Source: VRUE01 sp963703235 (GTDB lineage: Bacteria > Actinomycetota > Thermoleophilia > Solirubrobacterales > 70-9). Taken from it: DNA of 64,000 nt. The DNA lies in contig OY969802.1 in the NCBI GenBank assembly GCA_963703235.1, positions 186,001 to 250,000 on the forward strand. The letters run 5' to 3'. Positions 24,688-32,079 of the stretch are shown here, in pieces. Position numbers and translations under genes: made by a program. Below the pieces are notes generated by a model, which worked only from the letters and a program-made list of their open reading frames with translations, was not told where the DNA came from and made no database searches. Numbering within the stretch: position 1 is the stretch's first letter; every line of letters begins with the position of its first letter.

Positions 24688-26865
24688 ATGACTTCCCGTC
24701 GCCGATCGCTGACCGGCCCGCTCAGGGCTTTTCACCGCCTGGAGAGCTTCCCGGCGCTGGCCGCCACGCTCGGCATCCTTACGAGCCTCCTTGCGATCCA
24801 GGCGGTCCCGACTGTCATCCTCGCGGTCGCCGTGGCCATCGTCGCGATAGTCCCGTCGTTTGCGGTCTATGCGCGATCCCGCGGTGTCCTCGATTCGCCT
24901 CAGCAGGCAATGGAATCGACCCAGATGCGGGGATCGTGGAGCTTGCCGCAACCGACCGCCGAGGAAATCTTCGCGCAAAGGCTTCCATTCGACCATCCGC
25001 TCTGGCCGACTTACCTCTCTCGCGGCGTCGACGACGAGATCGCCGATGCGGTGCGTGAGTCGACTTTCGTGCTCGTCACCGGGGCGGCGGGGAGCGGGAA
25101 GACCGCCGCGCTCCTGCACGCGGCCTGCGCCGTGTATCCCGACCACCGAGTGCTCGCACCCGCTGAGCGAGCCGAGGCCCTGGCCGAGCTCATCGCAACG
25201 GGTCCGCCGAGCGACAGCGGGCCGTTGCCCATGCTGCTGTTCCTCGACGAACTGGAGCGGTTCGCCGGGCACCGCGCGGACCTGACTGCCCTGGCCGATG
25301 TCCTCTCAGCGCCGCAACGATTCCCGCGTTGGTTCGTGGTCTTGGCAACTGCCCGCGAGCCGCTGCCCGACCAGAGCGGCGACTCTTCATTCGCCGCGCT
25401 GCTGGAGCACGCTCGAATCGTCCGAATCCCGGCTGCGACCGTGTCCGCCAAGGTTGCCGACTTTGGCATCAGGGGGTCCGACCCGGGCCAGCTGCTGGCA
25501 CACGTAGCAGCCGACTGGGCGCGGACCGGTGTCGGCAAGCCGATCGCCGAGGACGACCTCCTTCGCCTGGCGGGTGCGTACTCCGGCATCGGCGAGGTGG
25601 GTTCGTCGAGGCTCGCGGCCGAGCTTCCGAGCATCGTGGGGCGCGGGCTCCTGGAGGCCAGCGGGCGAGGCGAAGCCGGCGAGTCGGGGTACCTGCCCAC
25701 TTCCAGCGTGGTCGAGGCGCGCCTCAGCACCGAAGAGCCCGTCCCCCGAGCCGTTTGGAGCGCCGCGCTCGCAGGCACCGATCCCGGGCAAGCCCTCTCG
25801 GTCGCGAGCGCGGCGCGCGTTGCCGGCGAGCAGGCGGTGGAGGAGGAGGCGTTGCTGGTCGCGGTCGAGTCAGGGGACCCCGCCGTTGCCGCCGAAGCCT
25901 CTCTCCGCCTGGCGGTGCTGGCTCAGCGGGCCTCCGACTACGAGCGCGCCGGTGAGTTGCTGCAGCCCGCCCTCGTGGCCGAGGACGAGTCGACCCGGAG
26001 AAACGCGGCCCTCGTCTACGCGTCGATCGCCACGCAGACGGGTCGGATGGACGATGCCAGAAGGGTGCTCACGAGACTGCTCGATCTGGCACCCGATGCG
26101 GAAGCGATGAGCTCAGCGGCCGTCGTCCTGGCCGACGTCTACGAGCAGCTCGAAGATCCCAGGGCGGCCGAAGCGGTGCTGCGGAAGGTCGCAATGGAAA
26201 GCGAAGATCCGACCGCGCTCTACCGGCTCGGCGAGCTTGTGTTCCGGCACGGTGAGACCGGAACGGCGCGCGATGCATGGGAGCGTGCCGCCCGGCAGGG
26301 GCACATCAAGGCGATGCAGGCGCTGGGGGCCTTCGAAGCCTCGAGCGGGCGCGACAAGGAGGCGGAGCTTTGGCTGCGCGAAGCGGCGCACATGGGTTCC
26401 GCATCCGCCGCCCTGTCGCTCGGCACCCTGCTCGCAGACCAGCGTCCCGACGAGGCGGAGCTTTGGCTGGACAGGGCGATCGAGCGCGCCGATCCGGAAA
26501 GCGCCGCCGCCGCCGCGCTCCTCCTCGCCCGCGTTACGCAGGCGCGCGGCAATTCGAAAAAGGCTCTGGCGGCATTCCAGCGCGCCCTCGACCTCACCGC
26601 GCAGACGCCGGCGCACGCCGGCGAGGGAGAAGGGTCCGGATCGGGCGTCCGAGCAGCCGAGTCGCGTGTGCTGCACGCCCTCTCCGGGGCGACCTCCCTG
26701 GACGAGGCTCAAATCGCAAGCGCGGCCCTGCTTTCTCCAAATGTCGTCACCGACGTGCTGCACCGGCTCGTTCGCGAGGGATCGATCGAGGCGCTGAGCG
26801 GACCATCGGGAAGAGCCCGCTATGTACTGGCCTCGTCGATCCCCACAAGCGCCGATCGCAGGTAG
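24688..26865 (+). CDS. Membrane-anchored STAND/AAA-like NTPase with TPR/Sel1 repeats
   Basis: 725 residues. A hydrophobic hairpin at about 26-60, a linker, then a P-loop NTPase: Walker A GAAGSGKT (132-139), Walker B MLLFLDEL (181-188) and VLATAREPL after it. From about 380 to 630 there are helical TPR/Sel1-type repeats (YRLGELVFRHGETGTARDAWERAA, split across two repeats; AAALLLARVTQARGNSKKAL). The C-terminus (LLSPNVVTDVLHRLVREG) looks like a winged helix. Such architecture is typical of sensor-switch NTPases in signalling, conflict or defence. Only 3 bases separate it from the next gene, a small membrane protein. I do not recognise a named family. Confidence 0.75.
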   Translation: MTSRRRSLTGPLRAFHRLESFPALAATLGILTSLLAIQAVPTVILAVAVAIVAIVPSFAVYARSRGVLDSPQQAMESTQMRGSWSLPQPTAEEIFAQRLPFDHPLWPTYLSRGVDDEIADAVRESTFVLVTGAAGSGKTAALLHAACAVYPDHRVLAPAERAEALAELIATGPPSDSGPLPMLLFLDELERFAGHRADLTALADVLSAPQRFPRWFVVLATAREPLPDQSGDSSFAALLEHARIVRIPAATVSAKVADFGIRGSDPGQLLAHVAADWARTGVGKPIAEDDLLRLAGAYSGIGEVGSSRLAAELPSIVGRGLLEASGRGEAGESGYLPTSSVVEARLSTEEPVPRAVWSAALAGTDPGQALSVASAARVAGEQAVEEEALLVAVESGDPAVAAEASLRLAVLAQRASDYERAGELLQPALVAEDESTRRNAALVYASIATQTGRMDDARRVLTRLLDLAPDAEAMSSAAVVLADVYEQLEDPRAAEAVLRKVAMESEDPTALYRLGELVFRHGETGTARDAWERAARQGHIKAMQALGAFEASSGRDKEAELWLREAAHMGSASAALSLGTLLADQRPDEAELWLDRAIERADPESAAAAALLLARVTQARGNSKKALAAFQRALDLTAQTPAHAGEGEGSGSGVRAAESRVLHALSGATSLDEAQIASAALLSPNVVTDVLHRLVREGSIEALSGPSGRARYVLASSIPTSADRR

Positions 26866-26868
26866 TCC

Positions 26869-27480
26869 ATGGTGATCCTGGCAGGGGTGCTCGCCGCAGT
26901 TATCGGATTCGTGGAGTTGGTCCTCTCGCTTCCGAAGAGCCGACCGCTGTCGGTGCAAGCCTGGCACTGGGTCCTCGCCCGGGTCGCCGCGGATTTCATC
27001 GTCGCCGCGATCGCATTTGCGCTGGTGGCGGTGTCGGATGCAACCGAGGACGAGCTGGTCACCGTGCTGATCGCCGCCGGCAGTGGCTCGATCATCTTGC
27101 GGGCGCAGGTCTCGGTCGCGAGGAGGGAAGGCTCGCGAGCCCCGGTCGGGCTCGTGGTCGCCTACGAGCTTCTGCGCAACCGCAGCTCAGAGCGCATCGA
27201 GAGCATCAACGCTGCGGCTCAGACGGACTGGCTGATGGACGATGTCCTTCCATATCTGATGCGCCTGGAGGCGGACGAGATCCGCCAACGGGCACTTCTC
27301 TTCGTCAAAACCCTGCCAACGAAAAAACTGCAGACCCAAGGCGAAGCGTTCATCGAATCGACGCTGGCGTCGAGCCTCACTGACGACGAACAAAGGCTGC
27401 ACGTGGCCCAGTACCTGATCGACGTCGAAGGGCGCGACATGGTCAAGAGCCTCGCGAAGGCCGGCAAGCGGAAGCAGTAG
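26869..27480 (+). CDS. Small membrane protein coupled to the STAND-like NTPase
   Basis: 203 residues. Three hydrophobic segments in the first ~85 residues (ILAGVLAAVIGFVELVL; FIVAAIAFALVAV; LVTVLIAAGSGSIIL), then a charged helical cytoplasmic domain (LMRLEADEIRQRALLFVK; LTDDEQRLHVAQYLIDVEG). No enzyme motif is visible. Its tight spacing behind the NTPase gene suggests a membrane effector or anchor working with it; that role is inference. Convergent with the sugar dehydrogenase gene. Confidence 0.7.
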   Translation: MVILAGVLAAVIGFVELVLSLPKSRPLSVQAWHWVLARVAADFIVAAIAFALVAVSDATEDELVTVLIAAGSGSIILRAQVSVARREGSRAPVGLVVAYELLRNRSSERIESINAAAQTDWLMDDVLPYLMRLEADEIRQRALLFVKTLPTKKLQTQGEAFIESTLASSLTDDEQRLHVAQYLIDVEGRDMVKSLAKAGKRKQ

Positions 27481-27493
27481 GCGCCCTCGACGC

Positions 27494-28711
27494 TCAGCGC
27501 TGAACGAGCCGATACACGGGACCCTCCAACGAGCTGACGTAGATCCGGCCGAGCGTGTCTTCGCCGAATGAGCTGGGGGTGGAGACACGCAGGCCGACAC
27601 CTCGATCGCCGCGGGCGCGGCGCAGCCCCGGCACCAGGCTGCGCAGCTCTCCCGCGCAGAGGTCGGCGTAGACGTAGCGGCCGCGCAGCGCCGGCAGTCG
27701 CCGGTCGCCGACCACGTAGCCGCCGATGATCGTGCAGCCGCGGCCGCGGCCGTAGGTGAAGATCGGTTTGACGGTCCCGCCGGGATCGGGCGTGCCGCTG
27801 TTGCCGTCCCGGTAGCGGGAGAAGCCCTCGAAGGCGTCCCAGCCGAAGTTGGCGCCGCTTGCCGCCGCGACGGTGGTGTAGTCGAGCTCCTCGAAGCGGT
27901 CCTGGCCGACGTCGGCGATCGCGATCCGCGGGCGTTTCGCGGTCACCGTCTCGAAGGAGAAGCGGAACGGGTTGCGGAGGCCATAGCTGTAGATCTCGCC
28001 GCGGCCACCGCCCGGCCCGGCGAAGGGGTTGTCGGCGGGTATCGAGTAGGGACGGCCGGCGGCGGGGCGCGGGTCGATCCGCAGCAGCTTGCCGAGCAGG
28101 CTGTTGCGGTTCTGGGCGTTGTTGGGCGGGTCGCCGCCCGCTCCGCCGTCGCCCGTTCCCAGGTAGAGGAGGTTCCCGAGGAACTGCAGCTGGCCGCCGT
28201 TGTGATTGGAGTTCTCCTTATGGGGTATCTCGATCACCGCGCGACGTGAGCCCCGCGCGGCTTGCGTCGCGCTTCTGCGTTTGAACTCGTCGACGCGGAT
28301 GTCGCCCTGCTCGTCGGTGAAGTAGACGTAGAAGCGCTTGCTGCTCGCGTAGTCGGGCGGGAAGGCGATCGAGAGCAGGCCCCGCTCGCCGCCGTAGCCG
28401 ACCAATCCCGAGATGTCGAGGAAGGGACGCGGCAGGCGTTTGCCCTTGTGCAGCACGCGGATCGTGCCCGCTTGCTCGACCACGAACAACAGCTGCGGGA
28501 AGCCGGGCGCCCCGGCGACGTAGACCGGCGCCTCGAAGCTGCCGATCTGCTTCAGCCCCACGCCGGCGCTGGCCGCGGCCCGCTCCTCGGCTTCGCCTCC
28601 GGTCGCGGGCGCAGGCCGTCGGTCGTCCTGCTCCTGCGCCTCGCCGCAGGCGGGCAATGCCGCCATCGCCAGGATGGCGGCGACGACACAGAAGACGAGG
28701 CGGCCCCGCAT
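27494..28711 (-). CDS. PQQ-dependent sugar dehydrogenase (glucose/sorbosone dehydrogenase family) lipoprotein
   Basis: 405 residues. Lipobox ALPAC, short linker, then a six-bladed propeller: GFPQLLFVVEQAGTIRVL, GGERGLLSIAFPPDY, HKENSNHNGGQLQFL, YLGTGDGGAGGDPPNNAQN, YSYGLRNPFRFSFE and DVGQDRFEELDY are all family landmarks, including the PQQ/Ca-binding segments. Likely an extracytoplasmic sugar oxidase. ATG 28711 sits 7 bases after a TAGCGT box. It is 10 bases downstream of a lipoprotein gene on the same strand. Confidence 0.85.
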   Translation of the reverse strand: MRGRLVFCVVAAILAMAALPACGEAQEQDDRRPAPATGGEAEERAAASAGVGLKQIGSFEAPVYVAGAPGFPQLLFVVEQAGTIRVLHKGKRLPRPFLDISGLVGYGGERGLLSIAFPPDYASSKRFYVYFTDEQGDIRVDEFKRRSATQAARGSRRAVIEIPHKENSNHNGGQLQFLGNLLYLGTGDGGAGGDPPNNAQNRNSLLGKLLRIDPRPAAGRPYSIPADNPFAGPGGGRGEIYSYGLRNPFRFSFETVTAKRPRIAIADVGQDRFEELDYTTVAAASGANFGWDAFEGFSRYRDGNSGTPDPGGTVKPIFTYGRGRGCTIIGGYVVGDRRLPALRGRYVYADLCAGELRSLVPGLRRARGDRGVGLRVSTPSSFGEDTLGRIYVSSLEGPVYRLVQR

Positions 28712-28718
28712 CGAGGAA

Positions 28719-28724
28719 ACGCTA
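28719..28724 (-). promoter_or_regulatory. -10 box of sugar dehydrogenase gene
   Basis: Minus-strand TAGCGT, 7 bases before ATG 28711; it overlaps the stop codon region of the upstream lipoprotein gene. Confidence 0.4.
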
Positions 28725-29414
28725 GCGGTTCGCCTGCGTTTCGCTGCCCGGCTGCACCTCGACGACCTCACCGCTATCGGTGACGACCGTCTGCGGCGGG
28801 ACCTCGCTGATCCGCACCGCGAAGGAGCCGCCCGGCTCGACCCCGTTCGAGGTCTCGGCCACGGCGGCGCCGGTCAGGCCGGCGCCGATCGCGTAGAGCA
28901 GCCGGTAGGCGCCGGTCCGGCTGGCGCTCAGCTTCCAGACCGCCTCGCTCGTCTCACCAGCCTCGAGCGGCCCGAAGACGAAGGTCTTGCGGCTGGCGTT
29001 TTCGGCGCCGGCGGACTCTTCGGAGCCGGCGAGCTTCGGGTACTTCTCGGAGAGCACCCAGACCGGGCGGTCGGGCTGCGCCAGGCCCGGTTCGGGGCTG
29101 CGGATGCCGAACGGCAGCGACGACGCCTGCCCGTCCTTGCCTCCGACCGAGATCGTCACCGTCAGCGACGGCACGGTCCTCTCGCCGGTGTTGCGGACGC
29201 CGAGCTGCAGCAGCGTGGTCTGGCCGAGGCGCTGCCTGGTCGGGAACTTCGCCTCGACGACCTTCACCTCGTAGCGGCCGCTCGCCTCGCCGGAGTTGGC
29301 CGAGGACGACGAGTCCTCGTCGCCGCAGGCGGCCGCCGACAGCGAAAGGATCGCGATGGCGGCGACTACGGCGCCGATGCGGGAACGCTGTCCTTGTCTG
29401 CGCTTCCCCCCCAA
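28722..29414 (-). CDS. Lipoprotein with Ig-like/CARDB-type domain, unknown function
   Basis: 230 residues if it starts at the TTG at 29414, which gives a normal signal peptide (GAVVAAIAILSLSAAAC). The lipobox is followed by DEDSSSSANSGEASG. The body LLQLGVRNTGERTVPSLTVTIS is the pattern of CARDB-like beta-sandwich domains. A TATGTT box ends 8 bases before this TTG. A GTG at 29432 is an alternative. Possibly co-transcribed with the sugar dehydrogenase. Confidence 0.7.
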   Translation of the reverse strand: MGGKRRQGQRSRIGAVVAAIAILSLSAAACGDEDSSSSANSGEASGRYEVKVVEAKFPTRQRLGQTTLLQLGVRNTGERTVPSLTVTISVGGKDGQASSLPFGIRSPEPGLAQPDRPVWVLSEKYPKLAGSEESAGAENASRKTFVFGPLEAGETSEAVWKLSASRTGAYRLLYAIGAGLTGAAVAETSNGVEPGGSFAVRISEVPPQTVVTDSGEVVEVQPGSETQANR

Positions 29415-29422
29415 GGCGGCGG

Positions 29423-29428
29423 AACATA
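29423..29428 (-). promoter_or_regulatory. -10 box of lipoprotein gene
   Basis: Minus-strand TATGTT, 8 bases before the proposed TTG start at 29414. It is the main reason for that start choice. Confidence 0.4.
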
Positions 29429-29567
29429 GCACGGGGTTTCGGGCCCTCCGGGGGCCTCCAGTGGGTTGGCTGGATCTCAACACTCGGCTAACGGTCGCCG
29501 CTGGCTCATCCCATAGACTCAGGAGAGGAGCGGCCGCGCCAGTGCGGTCCGCCTGCCGGAGGAGCAG

Positions 29568-30377
29568 ATGGACAGAGCTGCATCGATAGGGCGGAGCTTC
29601 TTGCCCGCCAAGTCCTTCTTCGAACAGGTGGGGGACATGATGATCCTCACCGCGAGGACGCTGGTCTCCGCGGTGAAACCGCCCTACCCCTACGGCGAGG
29701 AGTTCATCGGCCAGTTCCTCTTCGCCCTGCAGCTCTGCTGGTTCCCGCTGCTGATCTCGACCGTGGCGATCTGCTTCGGCGCGCCCGGGATGCAGGCGGC
29801 GAACGTGCTCAACCTGTTCGGCGCGCTCGACCGCCTCGGCGGCTTCTTCGTCCTGGCGGCGATCCGCGAGATCGCCCCCTTCGTCACCGCCGTCGTCGTC
29901 GCCGGCGTCGCCGGCACCGCGATCACCGCTGACCTCGGCGCCCGCAAGATCCGTGAGGAGCTCGATGCCCTGCAGGTGCTCGGCGTCGACCCGATCAAGA
30001 ACCTGGTCGTGCCGCGCTTCCTGGCGCTGATGCTGGTCACCGGCCTGCTCGACATCTACGCGCTGGTCTTCGGCATCACCGGCGGCATCCTCGCCGAGAT
30101 CGTCTACAACCAGCCGCTCGGCGGCTTCTTCGCGACCCTCTTCTCCAACGCCTCGATCATCGACCTGGCCGGCTCGGTGATCAAGTGCACGCTGTTCGGG
30201 GCGATCGTCGCCGTCGTCTGCTGCTACAAGGGGATGACCGCCTCGGGCGGCGCCGCCGGGGTCGGCCGCGCCGTCAACCAGGCCGTCGTGATCGCCTTCC
30301 TCGGCATCTTCGCCTTCAACTACGTCTTCACCCAGACCCTGCTGGCGACCAACCCGGAGCTGCAGACGATCCGATGA
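29568..30377 (+). CDS. MlaE/YrbE-family ABC transporter permease, first copy
   Basis: 269 residues with 5-6 membrane segments. The MlaE core is clear: FVTAVVVAGVAGTAITADLGARKIREELDAL read in pieces (GTAITADLGARKIREELDAL is the conserved elbow/coupling region) and VLGVDPIKNLVVPRFLAL. In the phospholipid/sterol import systems of the Mla/Mce type these permeases pair with MlaF-type ATPases. GGAGGAG ribosome site 4 bases upstream of the ATG. Overlaps the second permease by 4 bases. Confidence 0.9.
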   Translation: MDRAASIGRSFLPAKSFFEQVGDMMILTARTLVSAVKPPYPYGEEFIGQFLFALQLCWFPLLISTVAICFGAPGMQAANVLNLFGALDRLGGFFVLAAIREIAPFVTAVVVAGVAGTAITADLGARKIREELDALQVLGVDPIKNLVVPRFLALMLVTGLLDIYALVFGITGGILAEIVYNQPLGGFFATLFSNASIIDLAGSVIKCTLFGAIVAVVCCYKGMTASGGAAGVGRAVNQAVVIAFLGIFAFNYVFTQTLLATNPELQTIR

Positions 30378-31171
30378 ACGCCTGGCTCGAGGTCCCGCGC
30401 GGCTGGCTCGACTCCTTCGGGGAGATCGCCCGTTTCGGCTCGCGCGTCGCCGGCCTCGTCTACTCCGGCCGCGTCCTGCGCTTCTTCGGCGAGAGCCTGC
30501 GCCAGGCCGGCATCCTGATCCTCGGCTCGGCGCTGGTCGTCTGGGGCACCGTCTTCATCCTCGGCCTGCAGTGCGGGATCGAGGGCGCCTACCTGCTGCG
30601 CGCCCAGGGCGCGCCGGCCTTCGCCGGCCTCTTCTCGGCCTGGTGCGACCTGCGTGAGATCCTGCCCTACGCCTTCGGCTACATGCTCTCGGCCAAGGTC
30701 GGGACCGGGATCGTCGCCGAGCTCGGCGCGATGCGGATCTCCGACGAGATCGACGCGCTCGAGGTGATGGGGGTGCCGCCGGTCACCTTCCTCTGCGCGA
30801 CCCGCCTGCTTGCCGCCTGGATCGCCTTCCCCTTCATGTACCTGATCGGGATCGGGGTGATGTTCCTGGCCAGCTACATCGCCGTCGTCGAACAGGTCGG
30901 CGACGTCTCCTCGGGCGGCTATCTGCTGATCTTCTGGATGTTCCAGAACCCGCCCGACCTGATCTTCAGCTTGATCAAGGGGATGTTCATGGCGACTGCC
31001 ATCGTCCTGGTCGGCTGTTATTACGGCTACACCGCGTCCGGCGGGCCGGTCGGAGTCGGCACGGCAACCGCGAAGTCGATGGTGCTTAACATCGTTTTGG
31101 TCCACATCATCGGGATGCTGGGGACCCTGATTTTCTGGGGAGCCAATCCGAGAGCGCCGATAGGAGGCTGA
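30374..31171 (+). CDS. MlaE/YrbE-family ABC transporter permease, second copy
   Basis: 265 residues. Same fold as the gene before it: AKVGTGIVAELGAMRISDE, EVMGVPPVTFLCATRLLAAW and the C-terminal CYYGYTASGGPVGVG. Two different YrbE-type permeases side by side (YrbEA/YrbEB) is the actinobacterial mce-operon layout. ATGA overlap with the first permease; the ATPase follows after 8 bases. Confidence 0.9.
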   Translation: MNAWLEVPRGWLDSFGEIARFGSRVAGLVYSGRVLRFFGESLRQAGILILGSALVVWGTVFILGLQCGIEGAYLLRAQGAPAFAGLFSAWCDLREILPYAFGYMLSAKVGTGIVAELGAMRISDEIDALEVMGVPPVTFLCATRLLAAWIAFPFMYLIGIGVMFLASYIAVVEQVGDVSSGGYLLIFWMFQNPPDLIFSLIKGMFMATAIVLVGCYYGYTASGGPVGVGTATAKSMVLNIVLVHIIGMLGTLIFWGANPRAPIGG

Positions 31172-31179
31172 GAAGAGCA

Positions 31180-32079
31180 ATGGCGGACGATCCGAACCAG
31201 ACCAGCGGTCCCTACGTGAGCGAAGACGGCGCCGTGATGGGGCGCGACTTCGTCATCCCCGGCGTCGACCCCGCCGAGCCGGATCCCTACCGCTACCACA
31301 CCGGTCGCAAGCTTGGCCACGGCGGCGAGGACGCGATCGAAATCATCGACCTGGTCAAGCAGTTCGGCCGCGCCCGCATCCTCAACGGGCTCAATCTGGG
31401 GCTCCCCGAAGACCAAATCTCGATCGTCCTCGGCCCCTCGGGGACCGGCAAGAGCGTCCTCGTCAAGCACATCGTCGGCCTGCTCTACCCGGACTCCGGC
31501 GACGTTCTCGTGCACGGGGAATCGATCCCCAACATGACCGACGACGAACTGTTCGACGTCCGCAAAAAGTTCGGCCTGCTGTTCCAGGACGGGGCGCTGT
31601 TCGGCTCGATGAACATCTACGACAACACCGCCTTCCCGCTGCGCCAGCACACCGACAAAAGCGAGGAGGAGATCGGCGAGATCGTCAATCGCCGCCTCAA
31701 GGAGGTGGGGCTGACCGAGGCGATCTACAAGATGCCGAACGAGCTCTCGGGAGGGATGCGCAAGCGGGCCGGGTTCGCGCGGGCGCTGGTGCTGGAACCG
31801 GCGATCGTCATGTTCGACGAGCCGGACTCGGGCCTCGACCCGGTGCGCACGGCGCTGCTCTGCGAGCTGATCCGCGAGGTCCATGCGGAGAACGGTGGCT
31901 GCTACCTGGTGATCAGCCACGACCTCAACACCGCGCGCCGGATCTCCGACTTCATGGCCGTCCTCTGGAACGGCAAAATCGTCGAGTCGGGGCCCAAAGA
32001 GGAACTGTTCGACTCGGAAAACCAGTTCGTGCACCAGTTCCTCCGCGCTGACGTGACCGGCCCGCTCTCGATGGATTGA
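31180..32079 (+). CDS. MlaF-type ABC transporter ATP-binding protein
   Basis: 299 residues. A ~55-residue Asp/Pro/Tyr-rich N-terminal extension precedes the ABC domain: Walker A GPSGTGKSVLVKH, Q-loop LLFQDGALFGSMN, signature ELSGGMRKRAGFARAL, Walker B AIVMFDEPDSGLDPV and the switch His in VISHDLNTARR. Powers lipid transfer with the two permeases upstream. Its end overlaps the start of the MMPL gene. Confidence 0.92.
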   Translation: MADDPNQTSGPYVSEDGAVMGRDFVIPGVDPAEPDPYRYHTGRKLGHGGEDAIEIIDLVKQFGRARILNGLNLGLPEDQISIVLGPSGTGKSVLVKHIVGLLYPDSGDVLVHGESIPNMTDDELFDVRKKFGLLFQDGALFGSMNIYDNTAFPLRQHTDKSEEEIGEIVNRRLKEVGLTEAIYKMPNELSGGMRKRAGFARALVLEPAIVMFDEPDSGLDPVRTALLCELIREVHAENGGCYLVISHDLNTARRISDFMAVLWNGKIVESGPKEELFDSENQFVHQFLRADVTGPLSMD

